Positions 57,212 to 64,000 of a stretch of 64,000 nt of DNA are shown here, in pieces (within the stretch, counting starts at the first letter, position 1; the number at the start of each line of letters is the position of its first letter). The notes below the pieces were generated by a model, which searched no databases, had not been told where the DNA came from, and worked only from the letters and a program-made list of their open reading frames with translations. Both the position numbers and the translations under genes were made by a program. The stretch comes from Caldilineaceae bacterium (GTDB lineage: Bacteria > Chloroflexota > Anaerolineae > Caldilineales > Caldilineaceae): assembly GCA_020433455.1 (NCBI GenBank), contig JAGRCP010000012.1, forward strand, positions 10,715 through 74,714, written 5' to 3'.

Positions 57212-58627
57212 GTGAAACGATTCGCAACCACCCTTACCCTCCTCTTGATTTTTATGCTGGTTTTCGCCGCCTGCGCCGCACCGGTCGCGGCGCCGGAAGG
57301 CGACGCGGCAGCAACCGAAGCGCCGGCGGAAGAGGCGGCCGATGCCGGCGCCGCTGACGCGGCAGCCGACGGTGATGTTATCACGCTGGAGTTCTGGCAC
57401 GCCATGAGCGGCAACCTGAACGATCTGGTTGACGAACTGGTCGCTCGCTTCAACGACAGCCAGGACGGGATCGTCGTCAACGCAACTTATCAGGGAAGCT
57501 ACGATGATACCTACAATGCGCTGCTGGCTGCTTTCGATGCAGGTGGCGCGCCCAATATCGTCCAAAACTTTGACCTGGCCTCCCAGACCATGATCGATAC
57601 CGGCCGTTTGGTTCCCGCCTGGCAGCTCATGGAAGCTGACGGTTATGATGCAAGCGTCTTTGTTGACGCCGTGCGCGATTACTATTCCGATGAGAACGGC
57701 ATGGTCGGCATGGCCTTCAACAGCAGCACGCCGCTGGTCTACTACAACGCCGATATGCTGGCCGCCGCCGGCGTGGAAATGCCCGAGGGCAGCATGTCCT
57801 TCAGCGAGTTCAAAGCCCTGTGCGACCAGATCCTGGCTGCCGACGATGCGCCGCCTTACTGCGTCACCTTCGGGCAGGTCGGCTGGTACTTTGAGGAGAT
57901 CCTGGCCAATAGCGGTGGTCTCTACTTCAACGAGAACAACGGTCGTACCGGTCGCCCCACGGAAGTTGTGTTCAACCAGGAGCAGGGTGTCGAGGTCTTC
58001 TCCTTCCTGACCGGGCTCATCTCCGAGGGCTATGCGCCGAACCTGGGCAATACCTGGACCGATACGGACAGCACCTTCCTCACCCAACAGGCTGCTATAA
58101 TTTTTGACTCTACGTCGGATGTCTCCATCATCCAGAACAGCGAGTTCCAGGTTGACACGACCTACATTCCCCATTCCGACAGCAGCGATCGCAACGGCGT
58201 CGTCATTGGCGGCGCGGCCCTGTGGCTGATCGACTCGGGTGATGAAGCAGTGAACAATGCGGCCTGGCAGTTCATGAAGTTCCTGGCTGAACCGGCCCAG
58301 CAGATCACCTGGCATACGGGTTCGGGCTACTTCCCGGTGCGCAAGGACGTGCAGGAGAGCGAAGAGATTCAGACCTTCTGGGCCGAGAATCCCAACTTCC
58401 AGACGGCAGTGGACCAGCTGTTCACCACGCCTACCACGCTGGATGACGGCACGCCCAATTACGCCGTGCTGGGCGGCCGCGCCGGTCCCTTCCCGGCCAT
58501 CCGTCGCCTGATTGTAGAGGCCTATAGTCGTGTGCTGAACGACGGCCTTTCGCCCCAGGAAGCCCTGGACGAGGCCGCGGAAAAGGCCAACGATGAGCTG
58601 GCCAACTACAACGCCTTCTTCGAATAA
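57212..58627 (+). CDS. Sugar-type ABC transporter solute-binding lipoprotein (UgpB-like)
   Basis: Extracellular binding protein of 471 residues. LLLIFMLVFAACAAP is the lipobox signal, followed by an Ala/Glu/Asp linker. The mature protein starts VITLEFWHAMSGNLNDLVDELVARFNDSQDGIVVNATYQGSYDDTYNALLAAFDAG, the entry of family 1 binding proteins such as UgpB (glycerol-3-phosphate) or oligosaccharide binders; GMAFNSSTPLVYYNADML and ITWHTGSGYFPVR are also typical. The GTG start at 57212 has AAGGAG upstream. No ATPase gene accompanies the set. Confidence 0.93.
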   Translation: MKRFATTLTLLLIFMLVFAACAAPVAAPEGDAAATEAPAEEAADAGAADAAADGDVITLEFWHAMSGNLNDLVDELVARFNDSQDGIVVNATYQGSYDDTYNALLAAFDAGGAPNIVQNFDLASQTMIDTGRLVPAWQLMEADGYDASVFVDAVRDYYSDENGMVGMAFNSSTPLVYYNADMLAAAGVEMPEGSMSFSEFKALCDQILAADDAPPYCVTFGQVGWYFEEILANSGGLYFNENNGRTGRPTEVVFNQEQGVEVFSFLTGLISEGYAPNLGNTWTDTDSTFLTQQAAIIFDSTSDVSIIQNSEFQVDTTYIPHSDSSDRNGVVIGGAALWLIDSGDEAVNNAAWQFMKFLAEPAQQITWHTGSGYFPVRKDVQESEEIQTFWAENPNFQTAVDQLFTTPTTLDDGTPNYAVLGGRAGPFPAIRRLIVEAYSRVLNDGLSPQEALDEAAEKANDELANYNAFFE

Positions 58628-58673
58628 GCCGCTGCAATAAAGTGGTAAACAGGCATCTGCGGGGCGCCGCCTG

Positions 58674-58709
58674 ACACGTGACGCGTGGATATTGGGGGCG
58701 TGAGGCCGT
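58674..58709 (+). repeat. Copy of GCGTGA-type intergenic repeat
   Basis: ACACGTGACGCGTGGATATT followed by GGGGGCGTGAGGCCG; 58683-58709 aligns to the dispersed core with a GGGGG replacement. It lies after the binding-protein stop and before the large terminator. Confidence 0.55.
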
Positions 58710-58760
58710 GGCTCTGCCACGGGAGAATGCCTTGCGGCGTTACTCGCATGAAGTTTGCAA

Positions 58761-58809
58761 AACATGAGCACGATTAGGCATACTGGCTCTAATCGTGCTC
58801 ATGTTTTTT
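58761..58809 (+). terminator. Strong terminator after the binding-protein gene
   Basis: A 17-bp perfect stem (58761-58777 with 58789-58805), 11-base loop and a T run to 58809. Confidence 0.92.
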
Positions 58810-58880
58810 GATTTTGCAGGACTCGATGGGATTGCAGGGAGCGATCCTCTCTGACAATCGATCTTGAGGAGCAATGCAGA

Positions 58881-59426
58881 ATGAGCGGCCAATACCCCGA
58901 TCAATCGATCCACTTTCGCGAAACGCAACCCATGAATCGGGTCGCGTGGGTCATGTTTTTCGTCATCGCAATTTGTGCGCTCATGTGGTATACGCTCATC
59001 GTGCAGGTTTTTCTTGGCCGCCCCGTGGGGACGAATCCCTCTCCAGACTGGATGGTGTGGCTCTTCTGGCTGATCTTCGGCATTCTTTTTCCCCTGGCTT
59101 TCTACTACATGCGCCTGGAGGTGATTGTGGATCCCGCTGCCGTGCAGATCGATTTTCGTCCTATCCTGACGCGCACCATCCCCTTGTCTGATATCGTCGC
59201 CGCTGAACCCCGCACCTATGATCCGTTGCGCGAATACGGCGGCTGGGGCATTCGCGGCGTCATGGGCAAAAAGAAGGCCTACACCACCACCGGCCGCGAA
59301 GGCGTAGAGCTGACCCTGCGCAGCGGCGAACGGCTGATGATCGGCTCTCAGCATCCCGGGATTTTGGCCGAAACCATCAACAATCTGCGGGAACTATCTC
59401 CGGCACTCCCAGGCAGCGGTCCGTAA
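58881..59426 (+). CDS. Two-helix membrane protein with PH-like domain
   Basis: A 181-residue protein. After a polar start come two hydrophobic helices (about residues 22-43 and 58-77). The remainder (VIVDPAAVQIDFRPILTRTIPLSDIVAAEPRTYDPLREYGGWGIR, GREGVELTLRSGERLMIGSQHPGILAETI) is the pattern of small bacterial PH-like/DUF6141-type membrane proteins. Function unknown. GAGGAG at 58864 is 11 bases before the ATG; a second ATG in frame at 58932 is possible. Confidence 0.72.
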   Translation: MSGQYPDQSIHFRETQPMNRVAWVMFFVIAICALMWYTLIVQVFLGRPVGTNPSPDWMVWLFWLIFGILFPLAFYYMRLEVIVDPAAVQIDFRPILTRTIPLSDIVAAEPRTYDPLREYGGWGIRGVMGKKKAYTTTGREGVELTLRSGERLMIGSQHPGILAETINNLRELSPALPGSGP

Positions 59427-59488
59427 TCGCTCTGTTATTGACGGGCAATTACTAATTTTCGAGCCCCGACTGCACTCGCTGTTATCGA

Positions 59489-60253
59489 TTACGCCGCGTC
59501 CCAGCCGCCGTCGGCCGCGATGACCGCGCCGTTGATGTAGCGGGCCTCATCCGAAGCAAGGAAGAGGGCCAATGCCGCAATGTCCTTGGCTTCCAGGTAC
59601 GCGGGGGCGATGTTGGCAAATTCGCCTGCGCGCTGGGCCCCCGCCGGGTCCAGGCGTTCGGACGGCATGCTCTCGCCGATATTGGTTTGGGTCGCGCCCG
59701 GACAAATCGCATTACAGCGAATGCCCCACTTGGCGTACATCCAGGCCGTATTGCGTGTGAGCCCCAGCAGACCGTGCTTGGAGGCCGTGTAGGCCGCGCC
59801 GGCCGCGCCGCCGTGCAGCGCCGCGGTAGACGCTACGTTGACGATAGAGCCGCCGCCTTCCGCCAGCATGTATTGCACAGCGCGCCGGCAGGTAAACATG
59901 GGCCCGTCCAGGTTGACGCCCATGACTTTGCGCCAGACGTCATCAGACAACTCCCCTACGCCCTGCATGTAGTCCATCACCCCGGCATTGTTGCACAGCA
60001 CGTTCAGACCGCCGAAGGTTGCAATGGCCTGGTCGATCAGGCTTTCGGCGCTCTGCTGGTTTGAGATATCGCCCTGTACGCCGATGATGGCTCCGCCTTC
60101 GCGTTCGATTTGCTCGACTGCGGCCGCGAGACGCTCGCCGTTCCAATCCGCGGCCACGACCTTGGCGCCTTCAGCCGCGAAGCGCGTAGCCATGGCCAAG
60201 CCCATGCCGGAGGCAGCTCCGGTGATGACGGTAACTTTGCCCTGCAGTCTCAT
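59489..60253 (-). CDS. Short-chain dehydrogenase/reductase
   Basis: Classical SDR of 254 residues: TGAASGMGLAMATRFAAEG (cofactor loop), AADWN with the Asp that favours NAD(H), NNAGVMDYMQ, SIVNVASTAALHGG (Ser), YTASKHG (Tyr-x-x-x-Lys) and the C-terminal YINGAVIAADGGW. Substrate unknown; it is similar to 3-ketoacyl/alcohol dehydrogenases. AAAAGGAG precedes ATG 60253. Divergent from the DinB-like gene, so they share a control region. Confidence 0.93.
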   Translation of the reverse strand: MRLQGKVTVITGAASGMGLAMATRFAAEGAKVVAADWNGERLAAAVEQIEREGGAIIGVQGDISNQQSAESLIDQAIATFGGLNVLCNNAGVMDYMQGVGELSDDVWRKVMGVNLDGPMFTCRRAVQYMLAEGGGSIVNVASTAALHGGAAGAAYTASKHGLLGLTRNTAWMYAKWGIRCNAICPGATQTNIGESMPSERLDPAGAQRAGEFANIAPAYLEAKDIAALALFLASDEARYINGAVIAADGGWDAA

Positions 60254-60396
60254 GTTGAGCTCCTTTTGCCGCTGAAGGTAGAATGTGGGGGTAATCGCTA
60301 TTCGGTTAGAGAAAAAGCGGGTTAGAGCACACCTACTATAGCGCGCTGGGAACGTCTGTGTCAATCGTCTTTTTTTTGGATTGGAGCCAACCAATT

Positions 60397-60876
60397 ATGA
60401 CCACCCAAACCGGTTCAACGTATGCCGCCCTGCTGCAAGAGAGCTTCGACCGCTTGCTGGCCCTCTACACCGAACTTTCGCCCCAGGAGGTCGAGCGCGC
60501 TGAATTGGGCGACGGTTGGACGCCCAAGACGCTGCTGGCCCATGTGGGCTTTTGGGACGATTTCCAGACTCAACGCATGGAAGAGGCGGTGAAGGGCGTC
60601 TCGGCCATGAGGGGCGTTATGTGGCCCGAAGAGGACAACGACGCCCGCATAGCCGCGGACAGCGTCCGCTCCTGGCCGGAAGTGGCGGCGCAAGCGACTG
60701 CCGCGCGCCGGCGTATGATCGCGTTTGCCGCCGCTCTGGATGATGACGCCCTCACGCGCGCGTATCCTGAGGGAAAGCGGATGCTTTCCCTCAGCACGTT
60801 GCTCACGCATATGGTCCGGCACACGGAAGAGCATGCCGCGCTCTTGCGCGCTTATGGGGCAGATCGAGCGGAGTAG
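60397..60876 (+). CDS. DinB/mycothiol-dependent-type four-helix metalloprotein
   Basis: A 159-residue protein with the DinB_2/ClbS-like pattern: a four-helix bundle with His ligands in LLAHVGFWDD and HMVRHTEEHAALL (H-x3-H), and the W-T-P-K-T helix entry typical of the superfamily. Such proteins are often thiol-dependent transferases or stress proteins. TTGGAG precedes the ATG 60397. Substrate unknown. Confidence 0.78.
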   Translation: MTTQTGSTYAALLQESFDRLLALYTELSPQEVERAELGDGWTPKTLLAHVGFWDDFQTQRMEEAVKGVSAMRGVMWPEEDNDARIAADSVRSWPEVAAQATAARRRMIAFAAALDDDALTRAYPEGKRMLSLSTLLTHMVRHTEEHAALLRAYGADRAE

Positions 60877-61003
60877 ATTTATGCTTGATGATTGGTTATC
60901 TTTCGTATGCATGACCGCACTTAACCGTAGCCGTATAAAGCCCGCATCCGACGATTTCAAACAAGCGATGAGGAGGCTTTTCACAGCGTTATGGCGGCTG
61001 CCG

Positions 61004-61921
61004 TTAGGGCGCGGAATCTTGCTCAAACCGGGCAACTGCATTTCTAACCGAATCATCATTTTTGCGAAGTAGTTGCTGCGCTATATCCAAAGATGCGCCG
61101 GTTAACAGCATGACCAACGCCGGTTTTATCTGGAAGTCGGTCGTTTTCAAAGTTTGGCGGGCGATTTCGGCGTCTACGTCTGCGGCTTCTTGCAAAATAA
61201 GGGCGGCTCGCTGGCGCAACTTGGCGTTTGTAGGGCGAACGTCAACCATCAAGTTGCCGTACACTTTTCCAAGTTGCACCATTGAGGCGGTGGAAAGCAT
61301 ATTCAAGACCATTTTCTGCGCCGTTCCTGCCTTCATCCGGCTTGATCCGGCGATCACTTCCGGCCCTACAACTGGGACAATTGCGATGTCGGCTGCTTGC
61401 GCTAATTTTGAATTTGGGTTGCAGGTTAGCCCGATGGTGGCTGCGCCTCGAATTTTTGCCTCGGCGATAGCGCCCAAAGCCCAAGGAGTGTTGCCGCTGG
61501 CGGCAATGCCAACCACGGTATCTTTTTTGTTTATGTGAAGCGATTGAACCAACGCTGCACCCGCTTCGGCATTGTCCTCCGCTGACTCAGCAGATTTGCG
61601 CAGGGCGCTTTCCCCACCGGCAATGATACCTTGCACCATTTCCGGCGGCGTATTGTAGGTAGGCGGAATCTCTGAGGCGTCCAACACGCCGATGCGTCCG
61701 CTGGTTCCCGCCCCGAAGTAAAGCAGCCGTCCGCCTTGTTTGAGGTGGGCCACAATTATATCAACAGCGCCGGCGATTTGGGGCAAGGTTTGGCGCACCG
61801 CCTCAGCCACTTTGGCGTCTTCCTCGTTGATGAGGGTGACAATTTCCAGCGATGAGAGGGTGTCAATGGCCGCGGTGCGGGGATTACGCTTTTCAGTAGC
61901 AATAACAGGTTGATGTTTCAT
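61004..61921 (-). CDS. murQ: N-acetylmuramic acid 6-phosphate etherase
   Basis: Cleaves the lactyl ether of MurNAc-6-phosphate to GlcNAc-6-phosphate and D-lactate, part of cell-wall recycling; 305 residues. The SIS domain has GGRLLYFGAGTSGRIGVLDASEIPPTYNTPPEMV with the catalytic Glu in DASE, IAGGESALRKSAESAEDN, VGIAASGNTPW and GPEVIAGSSRMKAGTAQKMVLNML. In the C-terminal KTTDFQIKPALVMLLTG the small helix cap is conserved. The sugar kinase that would feed it lies beyond a pseudogene upstream on the same strand. Confidence 0.97.
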   Translation of the reverse strand: MKHQPVIATEKRNPRTAAIDTLSSLEIVTLINEEDAKVAEAVRQTLPQIAGAVDIIVAHLKQGGRLLYFGAGTSGRIGVLDASEIPPTYNTPPEMVQGIIAGGESALRKSAESAEDNAEAGAALVQSLHINKKDTVVGIAASGNTPWALGAIAEAKIRGAATIGLTCNPNSKLAQAADIAIVPVVGPEVIAGSSRMKAGTAQKMVLNMLSTASMVQLGKVYGNLMVDVRPTNAKLRQRAALILQEAADVDAEIARQTLKTTDFQIKPALVMLLTGASLDIAQQLLRKNDDSVRNAVARFEQDSAP

Positions 61922-61985
61922 TAGTTTGTTGCTTCAGATTTAGTATCTAACCAGTGAAGTCGTTGTAATTTGTGCAAGGAAATGG

Positions 61986-62822
61986 TCAAGCGGACGCGTC
62001 GAGACGCTGGGCAAATGGTGGGATGATGACTGTTTCGCTCAGTTTGAGAGCCATGGTGGCAGCCTGACGGCCCAATTCGGTCAGATAGTATTTGTAGCGT
62101 CGTTCGACGCGTTTGATGACACCATGAACCCACAATCGTTTAATCAGCCGTGTCACTTGAGCAGCATTGAAATTGCCAAGATGTTGACGCAACGCCCTGT
62201 TGGTGAAGCCTTGGATGACAAACTCGTCGCGTAACAAGGCGCGAAGGAGAGAAGCCTCCTCCTCAGAGAGGAGATGGAAGCCCTTGTAGCGACGCTGTTT
62301 GACCGTCTTGGTTTCAGTCAAGCTATGCAGTTTCCGGACGCCAATTTCTGGTGTCTCGACGGCAGAGATGAACATCTCGTAACGCCGGTTTGTGGCGACG
62401 AGTTGTTCCTGCGGGGCGGTAGGCTGTAGATGCTCTTTCTCATGGGCGCTCACCTGGTCGTGGTTGTGCCGTCTCGATGATGGCATTCGCCTGGTCGAAG
62501 CCATCGATCTACAAAAATGCGTTCTCCTGCTGAACAAAGTTGATCCCGTAACGACGCAGTTGGGAAGCCAACCAGTTGTGTCCATTAGAGTAGAACTGTA
62601 GCCGAGCTCTTGCGCAATGAGCGCTGCATTCTCACGTATCAGGTCGCGTAGAGGCTGAGCAAATTCCTTGTAGTCGAAGATGCGAATCTGTTCTTTGTAG
62701 AGATATTTGGTCATGCCTTTGGCGTAACTCAGCAGTTGCAGATGACCAGCGATCACGATCCGGTCATAGCAATTAGGTACACCATGTATTTGCGCTGCGT
62801 ATTTCTCGGGGAGTCGTTTCAT
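61986..62822 (-). pseudogene. Internally deleted gene of an uncharacterised, possibly mobile, protein family
   Basis: The N-terminal 80 residues (MKRLPEKYAAQIHGVPNCYD, YAKGMTKYLYKEQIRIFDYKEFAQPLRDLIRENA) and the C-terminal 140 (ATNRRYEMFISAVETPEIGV, KGFHLLSEEEASLLRALLRDEFVIQGFTNRALRQHL, RRYKYYLTELGRQAATMALKL) match the two ends of a roughly 450-500 residue family I remember from many bacterial genomes. Between them, pieces appear in another frame: QFYSNGHNWLASQLRRYGINF ... FL, stop, IDGFDQANAIIETA, then MRKSIYSLP. A large deletion plus frameshifts are therefore certain, although one frame stays open by chance. The C-terminus is a winged-helix-like domain. Confidence 0.75.
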
Positions 62823-62877
62823 TGCCTTTCACCCCCAGTTGCTTTGCCTGGGGTCATTCTATTTCAATTAACTCGGA

Positions 62878-62916
62878 CCGGACAAGCCTACCCTTTTTTG
62901 GTTCCGGCTTGTCCGG
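62878..62916. terminator. Hairpin between kinase and pseudogene
   Basis: CCGGACAAGCC (62878-62888) and GGCTTGTCCGG (62906-62916) make an 11-bp stem with a T-containing 17-base loop. It may terminate the kinase transcript or mark the edge of the inserted relic; a smaller CCCCAG/CTGGGG hairpin is nearby at 62833-62852. Confidence 0.5.
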
Positions 62917-62993
62917 GTTAGGATTACAAAATATATTCCACTGGATCAAGTGCAAGATCAGCAACTAACGGCTAATCTCGGTCTCGCCGCACT

Positions 62994-63995
62994 TCACAAT
63001 ACAATGCTTGGGGGCGCTCCGCTTTCGGCAGTCGGCGGATAGCTTTGCTTTTGTAGCATTTGTATCGCCAGCCGCGCCGCGCCCAGTGACGGCGGGGTGT
63101 CGCTGACAAAAATTTTGGCGTTGGGCGCGACGCTTAGAACGACGTCGCGCAGGGGATTGATGATAAGGTCGCCGGCCTTGAAGACGCTGCCAATCAAGCC
63201 TGATTCAAATGCCTGATCGTGCAAACCCAATCTTTGCGCAACCGATACGATATTCAGCCCAATTTCATTTCCGGCGTGGCGGAGAATGTTCTGCGCAACC
63301 GCATCTCCTTCTTCAGCTGCCTCCGTCACCAGGGGCGCAAATTTAGCGATGGCTATCTTGCGGTCATCCTCCAATGGGCGATAGATAGCGTAGCGAACTT
63401 CTTCGATGGTGGCCAGATTCAAATAAGAGAGCAGATGTTCCTGCAAAATGGTGGCGGGGCCGCGCCCTTCGTAGGCCTTCAAGACGGCAGCCATGCCACT
63501 GCGTCCAATGTCAAATCCGCTCCCTTCGTCGCCTACCAGATAGCCCCAACCGCCACCGATAACGGCGTTGCCTTGCGCGTTAACTCCGTAAGCCGAGGAG
63601 CCTGTTCCGGCAATGGCGATTATCCCGCATCCATCGGGGATAGCACTCCAAAAAGCTGTCACTACATCACTCACTACAATTATCTTGCTGGTAATGCCCA
63701 ATCCGGCAACGGTTTCCATAATTAACGTTTGGGCTTCTTGCTTGCCACCACCGGCAATGCCCAGACATATGGCGTCAATGGGGAGTTTGCTTCCGTCGGG
63801 AAGCACGCTTCCACGCATAGCCTCGGTGATAGCTTCTTTGAGTGAGATGCACATCCGCTCCGGCGATATTCGGGTTGGGTTAGCAGGACCTCCTTTCCCC
63901 CAGGCGAAGACATTTTCGTTTTGGTCGGTCAGAACCGCCTGAGTTTTGGTGCCGCCGGCGTCAACGCCGATTATATATTTGGGCTGGTCAGTCAT
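62994..63995 (-). CDS. N-acetylglucosamine/N-acetylmuramate kinase-like (BadF/BadG ATPase family)
   Basis: A 333-residue sugar kinase of the ASKHA fold. The N-terminal YIIGVDAGGTKTQAVLTD is the phosphate-1 motif, DAICLGIAGGG follows, and ISDVV-like IVVSDVVTAFWSAIPDGCGIIAIAGTGSSAYG contains the catalytic Asp and the phosphate-2 loop; GGWGYLVGDEGSGFDIGR is diagnostic for GlcNAc-kinase-like members. Next to murQ it probably phosphorylates an amino sugar for wall recycling (GlcNAc or MurNAc). The ATG at 63995 lies just inside the window, so its promoter is outside. Confidence 0.9.
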   Translation of the reverse strand: MTDQPKYIIGVDAGGTKTQAVLTDQNENVFAWGKGGPANPTRISPERMCISLKEAITEAMRGSVLPDGSKLPIDAICLGIAGGGKQEAQTLIMETVAGLGITSKIIVVSDVVTAFWSAIPDGCGIIAIAGTGSSAYGVNAQGNAVIGGGWGYLVGDEGSGFDIGRSGMAAVLKAYEGRGPATILQEHLLSYLNLATIEEVRYAIYRPLEDDRKIAIAKFAPLVTEAAEEGDAVAQNILRHAGNEIGLNIVSVAQRLGLHDQAFESGLIGSVFKAGDLIINPLRDVVLSVAPNAKIFVSDTPPSLGAARLAIQMLQKQSYPPTAESGAPPSIVL

Positions 63996-64000
63996 ATTGT

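Noticed and set aside
57191-58771. 526-codon minus-strand ORF opposite the UgpB-like gene
   Set aside because: Antisense shadow with no recognisable domain, while the opposite frame is a textbook binding protein.
61986-62822. Calling the 278-codon frame an intact transcription regulator because of its C-terminal winged-helix look
   Set aside because: The middle is out of frame relative to the conserved blocks and a large internal portion is missing.

Overview
The window is about 60% G+C, densely coded on both strands, and looks like a chromosome segment of a Chloroflexota bacterium, probably of the Anaerolineae/Caldilineae type. That placement is inference. It rests on several solute-binding lipoproteins with a lipobox followed by a long Ala/Glu/Pro-rich linker, on coenzyme F420 genes, on secreted proteins ending in a hydrophobic MPI motif with Thr/Pro linkers, and on an App1-type gene relic and a transposase relic that match families I associate with this phylum. 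No rRNA, tRNA or CRISPR array was recognised.

Layout. 1-16.6 kb is housekeeping: the 3' part of glyA, an MFS exporter, pyruvate kinase with an extra C-terminal domain, a GNAT enzyme, a class V aminotransferase, two RNA methyltransferases, an SDR, a Tat-exported metallophosphoesterase, ftsH with a membrane partner, a GH1 beta-glucosidase and a PfkB kinase. 16.7-18.7 kb is a graveyard with a broken transposase and a multiply frameshifted App1-type phosphatase gene. 18.7-26.3 kb holds a Nudix protein, a MazG-like protein overlapping a secreted metallopeptidase, and a complete potABCD polyamine importer closed by a strong terminator. 26.3-27 kb is a scar: an IS21 end inserted in a secreted-protein gene and joined to the tail of another gene. 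27-36 kb carries secreted and envelope proteins (LytM peptidase, penicillin-acylase family, acyltransferase, BON-MscS channel) plus a fused FAD/[2Fe-2S] subunit of a molybdenum hydroxylase whose large subunit is absent.

36-41.2 kb is an F420 locus (LLM oxidoreductase, nitroreductase, cofD, cofC) interrupted by a low-G+C darT-darG toxin-antitoxin pair. 41-48 kb has an SPFH protein and the glycolytic set gap, pgk and tpiA with a small gene between the last two, then a membrane-anchored YvcK protein. 48-53 kb has a lipoprotein coupled to an AlbA_2/ATPase regulator, then a thiolase followed by a DUF35 protein split into zinc-ribbon and OB-fold parts. 53-59 kb encodes a sugar-type ABC importer with two binding proteins but no ATPase. 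59-64 kb has an SDR, a DinB-like protein, and a murQ-kinase pair for amino-sugar recycling separated by a decayed gene.

The most unusual pattern is a recurrent intergenic element: degenerate 7-bp (once 8-bp) tandem repeats, often arranged as long hairpins, at about 14 gene junctions and several times containing a neighbour's stop codon. At least six copies share a core close to GCGTGAATATTTGATGCG. I know of no named family for it.
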